From NCBI GenBank assembly GCA_947650285.1, contig CANTFL010001225.1:22392-86391 (forward strand): a DNA stretch of 64,000 nt, read 5' to 3'. Positions 40,854-53,995 of this stretch are shown here, one piece after another (the stretch's first letter is position 1; the number at the start of each line of letters is the position of its first letter). The DNA is from Hyaloperonospora brassicae. Its lineage: Eukaryota > Oomycota > Peronosporomycetes > Peronosporales > Peronosporaceae. Below the pieces are notes generated by a model, which was not told the DNA's origin, searched no databases, and saw nothing but the letters and a program-made list of their open reading frames with translations. The position numbers and the translations under genes were made by a program.

Positions 40854-41066
40854 TCAATCGCTGATGTTTACCGCTTTCCATCTACTAATCCATGAATGGA
40901 CACTTAGGTCTATATATTGGCCGTTGCCTTTGTTGACAAGCACATATCCTGTTCGAGGTACGGTGTGTCGCGGTTCAGCACGTTGGACACCTCGAAAAAG
41001 AGGTTTGTTATGGTCCACACTCGATCTAATAAAAATAATGTCGTCGAAGTATACGACCACCTAATT
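40854..41066 (-). pseudogene. Probable Gypsy-type reverse transcriptase scrap
   Basis: The minus strand reads VVVYFDDIIFIRSSVDHN, which resembles the catalytic YxDD strand and following helix of Ty3/Gypsy reverse transcriptase, including the usual polar residue and His after the box. Neighbouring frames give SNVLNRDTPYLEQDMC, reminiscent of the downstream region after a frameshift. Upstream family blocks (for example GLxNAPxxF) are not clear. The call rests on one motif plus its context, so it is tentative. If right, it is a short, dead piece of an LTR retrotransposon. Confidence 0.4.
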
Positions 41067-44000
41067 AACTAATTGTGCGTTACCTGCAAAGTCATGACAC
41101 TCCGGTTTATCAGCCAATCCCTTAAAGACAACTATTTATGGCGTGTACATTTATAAGCTCGAGAGTCACTGTGCTGGTGACTCAATTTATCATATGGCAG
41201 CTTTGCGCCAAGTCAATCACATAAATGATAGCGCATCTAGTCATTTGGCCTGACTGCACCTCCATATAGGGAAGCAAAATTTATATATATATATTGCTCG
41301 TACTACTCACGTACGATTGCCTATTACCCATACCATAAGCTCCAAGCTACTTTCGGATCGTAGCCACTATCTACGTGTTGCAGGGGGTCTCATTACGTAA
41401 CATGCTTCAGAATGATGAATATATTTGAGATTTACAGAATTTATGACACTTCAACGCAAGCTTTTCCTGGGTTGTCTGCAGCGAACGTCTTAAATGCTGC
41501 TTAATTTATCTGTAAAGACGCAGTGAAGATTTAAAAGCAAATCATCATCTAGTTTGTCTCTGCATAATCTGCGCGTGTTGGTAAAAGTTTCTTTTGAGCA
41601 TCTCCGCTTAGAATTCACTGTATTCCAAGAAGGATATATCCATTCTAAAATATATTTATTAAACATGGCCGAGTTGTAATAAGTAAATTCAGCGCCGCGA
41701 ATGCATCGCTATGCACATTCGGTATACGTGGCTGTTTTAATGTCTGTGTTGAGACCTTGCATATTTTCAATAAACCGCCACTTCATGCGTAGGTCCACTA
41801 ACTGTTGACATCATCTGTTTGTAAAATAAATCATTACGGCGCCCATATCGCTTGCGGTCAATGCTTTAGAAACCACGGAAGACCAAATTGTCGTCCTTAA
41901 CGGTATGTAGAAGGATCTCTGCAAAACATAATTAAAAACAATATTATTCGCTCGTACTCAAGCATCCTCAAATGTCGACATTTATGTCTATTATTAGAAA
42001 AGATCAATTGAAGCGTTGTTATTGGCTCGTTTACGTACTGACACCCTTTTTTGCAATACCTGGTAGATAACTTTTACTCAGTACTCCATATATTGGTAAT
42101 GTGTTGGTCGCCGTATCTCTTACATTATACCGTTCGTAAGCAACGAGGATTGTGGCTTCCCCATTCAAATTACTTGTAAAGCGTTGGTTATCAGATTTCT
42201 TCAATCGATATCGCATCGTTGACATCTTTGGTCGTCTATCGAACACCGTCGATCATTCAATTTGCGCTTACGGGCGCGATGTCTTCCGATATTTGGTTCA
42301 GTGATAATTTTAACGAGTAGGTGTCCTGGTGAATGCATTATAAGCACCACTGCATTAAGGCACGCTTGTTACAAAATCCACTTGCACGTGGTAATTTCCC
42401 TTGGCATGTGTCGCCAAATGTTGTAGCCTTTACGAGAGATTTCCCTTAAACGAGGAAACTGCTGCGAACGTCTTAGACTTCCAACGCAATATTGAGAGTG
42501 CCTGAAGCCTTGACAAACGACTTTGGCCTGGCTCAAATGCTGCAGCGTCGATATATACCTCAGACGAAATTCGTTATGCATCAAACCCTGCGTAAGATAT
42601 AATATGGGACCAACGTCACTAAAGCGTCAAGTTATGTCGTCGCTTGATGAAAGAGACTGACGAGATCTTCAAGCCTCGGCAGTGCGTTTATAATGAAATC
42701 TAAGGATGGATATGTAACCAAAATTGAAGGACTGCTGGTTAAACACGCTAAATTTAAGTTGAAAAATTACCTTATCACCCGTCCTTTATCTGCTTCGAAA
42801 CCATACCAATATTCTTCTGCAGTGTCTGTGTCATTTAAATTTTCGTAGCCATTTACTGGTTCCACTGTTGCATTACTTCAGTTGCCACGCCTCACTATAA
42901 TTTAATTACTCTCATTGTTCCTTATATAGAAAAAACAATTTTTGCACTAGTTATCTATGCGAAGTGCCTAATCCTTGTGTAGTAATTAAACCTTCAATGT
43001 CGTCACCTCTGCCATTTTCCACGTCATCGCATGCTGTTGCGACATCATCGCGAGCATATCTCGTATGAGCTAAGCGTTTGAGGGCATTCTGTAAAAACCT
43101 GAATGATTTTCAAATCTGTCCGCTTTTCAACCATAAAACCTTTTTTACGTGTAAGATCTACATGATGCTAGTAGATAATCGTTCCTCAATATACCTCACT
43201 TTTACTACTATATCATATCAAACAGGACGATAAATGGGTCAAAATTTGGGCCAGTCGTATGGTTCAGAATCTTAATTAAACCGTTGGGTAATCACTGCAA
43301 CTAGGTTTGGCGCTTTGACACGAAGCTCAAACGTGAGAATTAAATAATCCATGTTTATACTTTTTGCTATTTTTATCCTCCTGGATTTATTGCTGTTCCT
43401 TGTTTCTTGTTACGATTATGGAATTGTAATTTATCGTGATACATCAAATCAAGATATGCAGAGGTGTTCGATGGACCCTGATTCTCCTCCCGTATAGAAG
43501 TAATTTTTCACGAACGTGATCCATGTTTGCAGATACCGGCTTCAGGTTGAGACTATCAGAGCTGCACAGGTAACTGCTGCATTTGCACGTTTCACCCTTT
43601 ATTATATTAAATATATATTGTCTTACTTTTTACACATTAACGTCGCGTCCAACAAATTTACGTATTTTTTTCATGGATAAGTACGAGCGTGTTTCAAACG
43701 AGCCGCTTCTTAAATTTAAGAGCTTCAAAGTTTTCTATTGATACAAATGATGAGGATTGTTGCAGCGCATAAAGGAAACCAGAGATCTCTTCGTAAGTTG
43801 TGGTATAAATCGGTGAGATATCGATTTATTATTTCGCGACCCCGTTTAATTTTAAAAGGATACATGGCCAGCGAGAAACAAATCGTGAAGTTTAGTTCAA
43901 TCAGAATTGTGTGGTATACTTCGTTGCATTTTCCACGCCTAGCACATATATCCTCGTATTGTAAGCATGGCCAGTACTGACACACATTCACCCGACTCAT

Positions 44001-44087
44001 CCGAAAGATAGCTAGGGAGAAGCGAATGTCCCGACACGTCCCCGTAATAACTGTCATCTATGAACGTTATAGTAAGGAAAGCTGATG
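41067..44087. other. AT-rich region without supportable genes
   Basis: Frames reach 110 codons (44,057-43,725, minus) but show no family motif, and both strands are open there, which points to chance. Parts of the minus strand upstream of the RT scrap may be older pieces of the same element. No domain could be confirmed. Confidence 0.5.
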
Positions 44088-44278
44088 TGTAGCGGGTGAG
44101 CCTATTTCATAATGTTATCATATATAACAATATAAATTTGAAATTGTTTAGTATAACATTTCATATTAATACCCCTTAGTCTAGTAATATTGTTGCAGTG
44201 TCCCAAGGGTTTACTCATTGGTTGATTAGGCCATTGTATCAACCCTACTAATCGCCGCTAGACGCGCGCAATGAATAG
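44088..44278 (+). mobile_element. Diverged copy of the repeat at 62,261
   Basis: This opens with TGTAGCGGGTGAGCCTATTT, against TGTAACGGGGTGAGCCCATT at 62,261. It matches again near its end, with GGCCATTGTATCAACC and CTAGACGCGCGCAATG against GGCCGTGAGATCAACC and CCAGACGCGTGCAATG, in the same order and orientation. The middle has drifted to AT-rich sequence. It is interpreted as an old solo LTR-like copy. It carries no coding sequence. Confidence 0.6.
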
Positions 44279-45829
44279 TAGATAGAAGCCATTATACATA
44301 CCTTAAATTAGTAAAGTTAATTCAGTACTAATACGTCAAGATACTTTGTAGGACTTATTTATATATATACGTTTTTCCTAATCTTTGACTAAGACTAGTC
44401 GTTTAGTCTAAGACTTCCACTAAGCAAACAGTGTTTGTTTTTCAAAGGGCATTAATTCATACTGTAGGTTGTGAGAGCTTACTACGCACTGTTGTCATTG
44501 CGTAGATACTTCTACCCCGTTTCATGCCGAGAACGGAGGATGTGGCTAAACAGTGTTCAGACGGACCTTAAAAGTAGATAAATCGTACCGTGCATAGCGT
44601 ATCATGCATCAGGCAAATTGTGTGATTCTGCAGATCTTTCGTCATCCCAACCCAATGAAATATCATGTAATGACCAAGACAAGCCTTATAATATCGACGC
44701 ATGAAGAGTGCCGTGATCAATAAACGATGACTGCTAAGTTTGAAGTGTTTGTAAGTCAAGACGAAGTTTAGAAAGGCTCGACCACAGACTTGCGATATGC
44801 ACCAAACTTCACTAAATATATAGGGGGTGTACTAGGTTAAAATGACCCAAAAATGTCTTCATTGTTTTACTTTCTATAGCTTCCCTTGGCATACAGATGC
44901 TAACTGGTTTAACTTTGGGGTATTTCAGTACATAGTCCCTCATCGAATGATTAAATTTCCAGTCAGATGTAATACCCAACTTTATACAAACTCCAATTTT
45001 GCAGTTCATTACTCTACGTACTACAATTTTTTCCATTTTGCAGCATATATTTGGAAATGGTACGCCGTTAATCTTATGCATGTAACCAATACGCCACCAG
45101 TTTGAACCGGAACAGGGCAATAGATGTGTAATTAAATCTGTTTTAATAACGAAATGCTTGACTGCAAATGTCATACTACTTTTCTGGGAATAAAGAAGCT
45201 AAGTTCTCGTCGGCACCTTATGCCGAAATTCCGGAGACGGTCAACAGATCATATACACCCCGCGACGCATGCGCTGAAACTACCGCACGAGAGATCTGAA
45301 CCAACGATATCTTAGAATTTTCTGCAATATCGTTGTATTTAAATACTGCAAGAAGTCATCCCCTTTATACCACGCATACGTGTCACAAGAGGAAGCGTGG
45401 GAAGCGAGCGTCTGGTATGTGCGGTATATATAGGTTTAACTCCTTCTGTTATTGGCATATTTAATTTTTAGTACAAGCGGTCCCCAATCTCATGAGATCT
45501 AATCGGATATAGATCGCATAATTTTGGCTAACTTTGCTCCTGGACCCAATTTGGCGTAAACACAGTGATCGCCACACTGCAGTCGCTGTCTTGGAGCAGC
45601 GTATACCTACTGATATTAATTTCTAGTTCAATGGGATACATAGAAATGTTTATCTGAATTTTTTCAAGCGTTATGGAAATGAAAAACTCACGCGTCTGTG
45701 TCTGCCACACCTTAAATGCGGTAAGTTCGCTAATTATATTCTCTATATGTTAATTTTTTTGCAGGCAAGATCAAAATTGCTGCTCACTCATATAAAATTC
45801 CAGATCTGCGACTTTGTGCTTAGACGCCT
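44279..45829. other. AT-rich region; one 120-codon minus-strand frame of doubtful origin
   Basis: The minus-strand frame 45,174-44,812 is 120 codons long. Near its end it reads PKVKPVSICMPREA...MKTFLGHFN, which loosely resembles the post-catalytic segment of Gypsy reverse transcriptases (a Pro-rich turn followed by FLG). The opposite strand is also open for 87 codons, and the rest shows no family features, so this is not called as a gene. From about 45,230 GC content begins to rise toward the LINE. Confidence 0.3.
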
Positions 45830-46639
45830 CAGTTCGGCACGAAAAAAGAAATCTACTAGTCTACGCGAACTGCCGACGGCAGCGATATGCACCGATCGGC
45901 AAATTTTCCGAGTTTGACTCTCGGCGCGTACTTGCCGGGGGTTACCAAGCCAAAATATTAACATTTTTATACTCAATTTATCGTGAAGCCGGCATTGGAT
46001 AGCGTAGGAGGTTAGGTTCCCCCCAAGCGCCCCGGAGTCGGTGGGGAATGGCACGGGACAGGGGTTTCGGCTCTCGCACCAAAGCCGGAAGCTGGGCTAT
46101 TTTCGTACGCGGCTGCGGTCAGCGGCCCGGATGAATCTCGTCGACCTAATTCCGTCAAATTATACCGACCGGACTCCAACGGATTTCCCCGACCTATCCA
46201 AGACGAAGATCGCCGGTCTTAAATAAGACGACCTTAAATAAACTGACCTACACAACTCGACCTGCCAGGCCCTGCTGCTGGTAATGCGGGTACCGGTGCT
46301 CTATAAGAACATAGGTCGGTCCGGATACCCTCAGCCACTAGGACGTGAACGGACAAAGTGGACGATGATCTGCGCCTGATAATTTTGCTTGAGGAGGAGT
46401 ATATTGCGACATGGGGGATGGCGGGCATCATTTTCCCGTTAACACCATATTTTGGTCTACACGCCCCCACAGGCTCGCGTACAGTATTTCTTTTGTCCGA
46501 ACTGCACCTGAAAGGAATAATATTGTGATTGTCTCTCCGTACGTGATCATGCCTCAGTACATCGCTGAGAAAAATTCGATACTGTAACTCTTGGAACACA
46601 GCGAGTGGCAGACGGAAATCTATTTCGTGAGTCAATAAT

Positions 46640-48960
46640 CAAGGGTGTCAAGAAAATCATTTGCGACGTCTATAAAGATAAATTACCTTCATAACGCCGG
46701 ACGAAGCAGGAGCTGCGAGATAGTACGCAGAGATGATAACGCTTTGCGGGAATTGCAACTCGCTTTATGCCCTGCAATCACGGCTCGCGACGACATATCA
46801 GCTCCTTTTACCGGCTCCGTCAGCTGGTCGGCATTTATTGCACAATTAAGTGAGGTTTCTAGTCATTGGAGTGGCGGCTAGTTCAGTCCAAGCTATTTTG
46901 GCGTCCAGTTTGTTCAGAGGGGTAACATATCCGCGACTCGTGGGTGCTGCCACGACTCGGAGGCGAAATTTTTTAACGTTTTCGTGGCGACTTTCGACAC
47001 GGTGTCAATTCTCGAAAAACGCAAGCTGTTTGCGCATATCACAACCTCCGACACGGACATCATCCTTCACCATTTCGGCACTTAAACGCAATCTATGTTA
47101 CATCTGCTACACGCGTCATCACTCTATTTTCAACTGCGGCGCGCGTAAGGACACCTATTTAGTTAAGCACCACATTGAATTCATAGGTGTGCGCATTTTT
47201 CCTCAGCACGTCAGTGGGTTACCCTTCAACCACTTGGACGTTGCAGGTCGCCTACAGCATAATTATGGATTGACAGATACCCTGGAGGCGGCTACGGAGA
47301 TATTAAATGAGGATGGAGACAAGGTCGTCCTACTTACCAAGGATTCTTAGGCACCTTTTCCGTAATGGGAAAGTAAAAAAATCCGATTGGACTTCTCTTG
47401 CGGGCCTTTCGGCCGCAAGAAAGGTATTTCACTCACTGGTGGTCTTTCTACGGAAGGGTGATTCAACCCGAACACGAAGCAGAAAAAGCTGGATGTCCAT
47501 CAAGGATGGATCAGTCTGCTCCAGCAACGGGTCTATTGTATAGAGTCCCCGCTTTTCGCAGTCCAACAAAGGTGATCCGATCAGGTAAGTCACCTCCATC
47601 GAATTCGACGCCTTCCGCCAAAAAAAGTTTACATAATACATTCAAAGACAGCAAAAAACGACCCGACCGTATAAGGCAACGGTTCGATCGAAGTCAACAC
47701 TTCCGCGGTTTCATCCACGCAACCTTCTACCGCTTATTCCAAGGCGGAAAAAAAAGTTCACGCAGACGATCTGTAAATTATGCCAAATTCTGTATGGTGA
47801 TAGCAATGTCGCCGAGATATCTACAACAACAGACTCGGGGGATTCTCTTTGTTCATTTCGCAATCATCAACATAGACTGCGCTTGAGATGTCTTGGTCTC
47901 AAGTATCGAAAGCACAAACGGCGGTCAACATTCTATCTTCGACAGCCGCGGATTAGAATTACGCTGCCGCCACCAAGAATGCCTGCTACTTTGAAGCTAG
48001 TGCTCAGGCATTTGAAGTAGCTATTTTTAATAAGACTACAGGTGCAGAAATATGTAATTCTCTCGACGAAGACAATAGAAGATTGATAGGGTAATCCTTG
48101 AATACCATACCGCTAGTTTGGCGTTGAACAGAGCACTAGCAGATGCAGCGACCGTAACGAACACAATAAAAACATTGGGACGCGTATTGACAAAGATAGC
48201 AGCAAAAAACAAGATCGTGAGCAAAGCCCTTGTCCTTCAAGCTGCTTCCCCGCCTAACGAGATGACGGCTCAGGTGGCAAGAGGAACTTCGATCGGAGTC
48301 GATCGATGTTTCAACGCTTGTCGTCCTCTTATGCTCGCCGCAAACGATGTATAAGAAGTGGGATCTTCAGGCCGAACCCCAGTTGGATACCGAATGAGAC
48401 GGTGCATCATGGTCCATCGCCGTCGGACGTGTCATCGATGTGTCTCCAGGGCTTCGACGGGCACTATTTACGGAATCTTGATGTTACTAATGCAGAGAAT
48501 ACGATTACTTTTGTAAACACCATGTGCCGATATGATATGGCCAAACAGGCTGTAACTTCGCCCCCCCCCTGCGCCGCTAATGTACCTATTTTAGCGGATC
48601 TAGCTAAGAAGAATGTGATTGGTTTCAGGAATCGTCGGTCGTTATATTAGACTCCAACACGGATAATTCTGGTCCTAAAGACGTCCTCGCACCATCCTGA
48701 ATGAACCTTGTACATAGATCGCGTTCCGATCACCACTGGGATACTTCCGCACTCCCGATACTTACGATCAGCCCTAAAAAGGTAGGAGATCGCGCAAATT
48801 TATGGACATCGCATCTGCTATGGTGTCGGCTGCTGTAGTTCCGCAGATTACAAAACAAGTTATAGCAACTGCTGCGATTTTAAACTGGGTCAGACAGCAC
48901 AAGGCCATGGCTTCACTACCGGCTACTACTCCAGTTGGACCAAAGGGCGAACCTGCCTGA
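46640..48960 (+). pseudogene. LINE ORF1 (Gag-like) with CCHC zinc knuckle, broken
   Basis: The best-preserved piece is the 166-codon frame at 46,850-47,350. It contains CYICYTRHHSIFNC (47,096-47,137), an exact C-x2-C-x4-H-x4-C nucleic-acid-binding knuckle, followed by VKHHIEF and SGLPFNHLDVAGRLQHNYGL. A stop closes it at 47,348. Further coding-like pieces continue in other frames: AQAFEVAIFNKTTGAEI (about 48,010) and ALADAATVTNTIKTLGRV (about 48,130). There follows a 114-codon frame at 48,306-48,650. ORF1 proteins bind the element RNA. The knuckle is certain; the exact span of ORF1 is not. Confidence 0.7.
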
Positions 48961-49899
48961 ATGGATACATTCTTTTGCGCTGGACATGGCGGTACTTGTC
49001 AGTGAAATGCCGATTTAATTGCTTAACTCGCCTCGATACCGTGTTAATTCCTGCGATCAATTATATATGACATCAATAATTGTTCTCAACCGGCTGTGAT
49101 CCGGCAACACATCCCACACGCCCAACTGACAATATCCAACGATGCAGAAGATATTGTAAACCTCATCTCAAGTTGATGTGTGCGAATGTCGTAGAACTTT
49201 TTGCTGATTTCAATCATTGAGATTTCTCAATGTTCTACGTGTAATATTTCGACAGCTAACCCCCGTTCACGACGAGACGAACGTGGTGGTACGCAAACTA
49301 AGGCTGTGCTGTACCACCTTCTCGAAGAGATGCGCGCGGTAGTCTTCAGCATTATCTGCAAGCCTACTAACCGGCAACTGGAACTTGACCGTATCGCCCG
49401 GGAAGTTCAACTGCTACACCCTGTGTGCTGACGGTGTCTTGGCTGAGCCAGGGACCGCATCTTCACGGATTGAGGTACATTGCCCCTCTTTTTATAATAT
49501 AGAAAGACTGCCCTATTTTTTCGACAACTGTGAGATTTCTCCGCTTAGACTTACTAAAACAGACATACCTCGACGTCGTCATCGACTTGTGCTAAAGAAG
49601 TCCAGGTAGAAGTTCAAAAACAGCATCGGCCTTCATTCGCAGGATTTTTAGGAACCCCAAGCATCCGGAACACTGCGCAACATTTCAGTCACTTCGGCAG
49701 CGCGAAGTGAGGATAGCTTCTACATTTGGTATTGCTAAGGGAAACACGGGTCACGCTGGGTGATTCAGCTATTACGTAAAGGCCTGTGCAACTCCTCATG
49801 TAAATTCGTGAACACAACCGGACGATCGTTGTGAACCAAGTCGATCAGTCTCGTGGAAAAATTGGACATTATAATGAATCCCTACTCATCGATTAAATA

Positions 49900-50575
49900 T
49901 ATGGGTCCATGATATGGGGTGCATTGAAAAGCGAATTAAACTACTTTTCGAACTACCTTTGTAGGCAAAAAAGTTATCAATTCAACTATTATGCCCCTAG
50001 TTATAACACCCAGGGGGAGGCGAATTTGAACGGCTTCTTCATCATCTTTCGGGAGACGAAGAAACTAATGTTTGCTGGCAAGAATTTCATCTGTACTTTG
50101 CATCCACGACTTGAACATTCTTTTGTGACGACACCAGGCAGATATCATTCTTTGGCGCTCAAACGTCTTCTCACTCATAATCATCTTCGAAATGTTCTTG
50201 CAGATGATATGGAGTTGGATTAAAAAGAACCATTCCAGCTTTCCATGCGGTGGCGCATACTCAATTACACACTTTTACAGGTGGTGGATAATTTATTGCA
50301 TGACTTAATCAATAGTATATAATTTTTGACTTTTTGTAGGATTTAGTACGTTGCGCTGTCATTGCCTGGTCTATCACCTGCCTACAATGGGATCAATTTC
50401 AGCAACGGTGCGTCCTGTAATGATGTGCGTGTATGTAAGCTGAAACGCGTTTATCCTGCCCTAGAATGTTTGCGAGAGACCACGAACGGCAATGTTTTTG
50501 CGACTATTAGGCTAGCACAGCTTCAAATTTGCAAATCTATTTCTGATCCGACATCGTAAAATGATACAGCTTGTC
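49900..50575 (+). pseudogene. LINE AP-type endonuclease region, broken
   Basis: The 104-codon frame at 49,909-50,223 contains NYYAPSYN, corresponding to the NVYAPS block. Then comes FAGKNFICTLHPRLEHSF, where the family has GDFNCTLxPxxD, so the catalytic Asp of GDFN has been lost. It ends with LADDMELD. A later frame (50,362-50,559) with PSYNG-like SPAYNGINFS occupies the place of the terminal SDH block. This enzyme nicks the target DNA for LINE insertion. This copy is inactive through substitutions and stops. Confidence 0.65.
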
Positions 50576-51144
50576 AATTTGGAGACTGGTACGATATATG
50601 GAAGATCATAATCCGCAAGGTTCTTTTGGCGACTACCAAAAAGGCGTGCAAAGGTCTGATTATAATCCATAGACAGCGGCCTAGGCGTCGATATGTCGGA
50701 CTGGAGGCAGCTGTATTGGTGCCTCGAACACCTGATACCTCATCATCGAGTATTTAGAGCTCTGCGATCAACCTATCTCTGCCGATTCTTCAGCGGAACT
50801 TCAGCGTATTGAAGCGGATTGTCGACGATTATGGCATAATATATATTGGAGAGTCTCCACGTTAGGCACACATACTAATCATGTAAAACGTCTCGACGTT
50901 TCTACGCTCGGGTGTAGACTAAATTCTAAGACAACACTATCTGTTTATTGGAATGGAAACGATACATTCGGGATAATTCAGTATATTAAATTTGCTGATG
51001 AATCGGCCAACGGCTGAACGCGTATATTTACTCAATATTTTGCTTTTCCCGACGCGATCACATCATTTCTTGCCAGCCCCCCCCCCGGACGGAGTTGACG
51101 ACTCTACCGTGACGCCCGCTATTTCTCCCGACGATGTAAGTGCA

Positions 51145-51950
51145 GATCTAAATATGCCGAAACGTGGAAAAGCCCCATGACCGGACGAATTAAACAACAT
51201 AATTTACAGGAATACGCGGAAGCGCTCGCACCTGTTCTCGCTTCTTTGTGCAGTAGAAAGATAAAGCCCAGTGTGGTCCCGGCGTCGGTTGGCGTAGTTA
51301 TATTCATTTTTTTATTAATCTGCTGTATACGCCTTGCCGCTTGATCGTCGCCCGATCGCGCTACTTAATAGCGACTACAACTTGTACACCAATATTATAT
51401 CGTTCCGGGTGCAGCCGATGCTGTCGCATCTCATTCTGCCAGCTGAAGTTCGTTTTGGCCAGCACCGATCAATACATGTGTCTCTTGACATTTTCTCGGC
51501 GGTGCGCAAAGCATCAACCTTGGGGATCGATCTACTCATTGTTATTGTTATGCGTCTAGATTTCACTTCGGTTAACGACACGGTTCAACGCCCATATCTA
51601 CTTTCGGCGCTGACATGGCTTATACTTTCGCCTCACTTCGTATTAGTCGAGGAGGCCTTATACCGCAACACAACTCGCTATTTCTCGTGATTAGAAATTG
51701 ATCAAGTCAATGTGAATTTATTTGTATTTTGTCAAGGGTGCCCCTTGCACCTCTTCTCTTTATTAACACCCTTGATAGTGTCTACCGGGTGATCGAAGCG
51801 AGTTTGAACATTTTCAAATTATCTATCACATCCAGAGGGCGGACTACCCAGCTCAAAGTTTTGTGCTACACGGACGATACTGCAGTATACCTACGCGATA
51901 GGATTGCGGTTAAGCCGGTTGTAATCTTTTCGATGATCCTGCTCACGTGA
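51145..51950 (+). pseudogene. LINE reverse transcriptase, broken
   Basis: RT landmarks are in order. KRGKAP is followed by TGA in place of Gly in GKAPGPDEL (stop at 51,178-51,180). RRPIALLNSDYNLYTNIIS corresponds to the RPI.LL...K motif. HRSIHVSLDIFSAVRKAS and MRLDFTSVNDTVQRPYLLSA follow, the latter being the first catalytic Asp region (family F.kAyDtv). QGCPL with APLLF is split by a frameshift near 51,730. CYTDDTAVYLRD (YTDD at 51,867-51,878) replaces the usual YADD box. Order and spacing are right for a LINE RT. Frameshifts and nonsense codons show that it is dead. Confidence 0.85.
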
Positions 51951-52199
51951 CGAGTCTCTTGACCCATCAGAAGAAACAATGGTCATTGATCTGGACCCTC
52001 GCGAATCTGCACTATCTCTAGACACACGTAGTTTCATTCTGCACTCTTCCGGATACCCCTGCCTGTACTTTAATGTTATGGTGGGACAGCAGTATGCGGT
52101 GACTGATGACTGACACAATTGTATTCGTTCTATACAAAGCCAAATTGCTTTATCTAGAGAGAATACTCACACCGCGGAACAACGAAATCAGCTCGCCAG

Positions 52200-53340
52200 T
52201 GCCATCGCAATTCCAAAAAATTACTTTCTTAGCACAACATTATTGGCCTCATCCCGCCAAATGACCCGGTTACACAAAATCAATTTTTGACCATGCCTGG
52301 GTAGTTTATAAAGTCCAGAGGTCTCGAACCTAGATCCTTTTCGAGATGGATGCACTACCGATTCGTCAGGGTGTACTAGCGATGCCTTGTATTCGAACGG
52401 AAATGATGACTATGTGGCGGCAGCAGTTCAGAAGTGGGCCGCTACTGTTTCTTCGTGCGATCTACTGATTGGTGACTTTTTATGGGTCTTCAACTGAGTC
52501 GGGTCTGCTCTACATCATGCCTTGTTGGACGAAATACAACCATCCTCGATATCGAGCGACGCTATGGCTACCGGTTACGAAATTGTTGGACTTACAGCAG
52601 CTCGACATGCTCGTCAAGGTGAGGTCAAATAGGTCTTCCGACATGCCGTCTCGTTCACGTGTAGAGCCGAGGTCGACTATAATGACGACGACAGTGTCAC
52701 AATTGATGTTAGCCAAGTACTTGATGACAGACTTCGTGCCGGGATGAGAGCTGAAGTAGCGGCACCGGGGCGGTTAGACCGCAGGTGGCTGGTGCACGCC
52801 ACGCTCCAGGATATGTCGTGGCTGAGAAATAAAAGGGGCCAGGCGTATAGTTTGAACGGAGATAAAGTTTTTAGGGTACAGTCTTACCTTGGCAACACCA
52901 TATCTTCAGTGATAATTTCAGAGTGGCATGGTCTAAATTTCGCCCACATGTGACATGGCAACCCAATCGATGGCGAAGGGGCAGAATTTTGGGTCCTTGT
53001 GCCTCGCCCGTTTATAAAATTCTTCATCACTTGTTTTAGGGGAGCTTGAGCCGAGGTTCTTAATTGCGCATTCGACAAAGGAGCACCAACTTATAATCGG
53101 CGTCTCACTAGTGATTGTATATTGCTGACTCATTTCGATACGGGCATAGTACGCGGGGTGAAACCAGTCTTGTCGATGTCGAGATGCGATATAGCCGCGT
53201 CTACAGCCAGTGGGACTCCTCCACTTTTTGGCGTGCATCCAGCGCTCATGCGCGTTACCCATATGAACTGAACGCCAACGATGGAAGCCCACCCGATAAA
53301 AGTTAAAGAGTCTATCTCCCGGTGGCGCCTTGTTGAATAC
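52200..53340 (+). pseudogene. LINE region between RT and RNase H, decayed
   Basis: Discontinuous open pieces fill the interval between the RT thumb and RNase H. Examples are AIPKNYFLSTTLLASSRQ (about 52,206) and a stretch with LRAGMRAEVAAPGRLDRRWL (about 52,738), then HATLQDMSWLRNK. A reading with PIKVKESISRWRLVEYMM follows near 53,300. Composition and strand match the rest of the LINE. No separate domain was recognised. Confidence 0.55.
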
Positions 53341-53385
53341 ATGATGCCTATTAAACGGTGCTTAGTGCTTTGCCGAATACCTTTT

Positions 53386-53995
53386 GACGGAGGGTCCCGC
53401 GATAATTCCGGTCTGGGAGAAGATAGATCCGTCATTGTCTAACGCCACATTCATGCGCGCGCCGCTTGCGTCATGTGGGTGTCGAGCATAGCTAATGGTT
53501 CCACCGACACCACTAACGATTTTTGCGGACGATTGTAATCTCGTGCACGGACTTCGACAAGCGAAAGTACAATGTCTTTTCACCTCTGTATGTTATATGC
53601 GACAGTGCGGTAGTACTTTTGAATCTATAAACTTTACACCCTCCACGCAAGTGCGTAACGCACTTGGTGCGTTACTGAGAGAAGCAAGAACCATCAATAG
53701 CGATATCGATGTAGTTAGCTGGAGACACTGTTATCGCACATACAACAAAACGTCAGATCCACTGGCGCTTATCGCTATCCGCACAGTAGCTTCTATTAAG
53801 TTGCACGATTTGTCAGAACAATGTGTAGTCAGGGAATCTACGGCTTTTATCGACAATGATGTCAACCACTGTTTAGAGGTATCTCACACCTATCAACACG
53901 TCATAACGCGCCCCGCAGATACCTCGGAATATAATTATATCGAGACAAGATTCTGTGCGTATGCGCTCGTCTGTCTGATGCCTAGTGAATCTAGT
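53386..53995 (+). pseudogene. LINE RNase H domain, broken
   Basis: The reading starts with DGGSRDNSGLGEDRSVIV, matching the RNase H opening DGGSRGNPGxGG with its first catalytic Asp. The frame then shifts into a 168-codon frame (53,495-54,001). That frame carries LVHGLRQAKV and, later, SWRHCYRTYNKTSDPLALIAI, the region of the last catalytic Asp (NKxAD in the family). RNase H removes RNA from the hybrid during LINE copying and is found at the C-terminus of some LINE families. Internal stops and the frameshift inactivate it. Confidence 0.75.
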
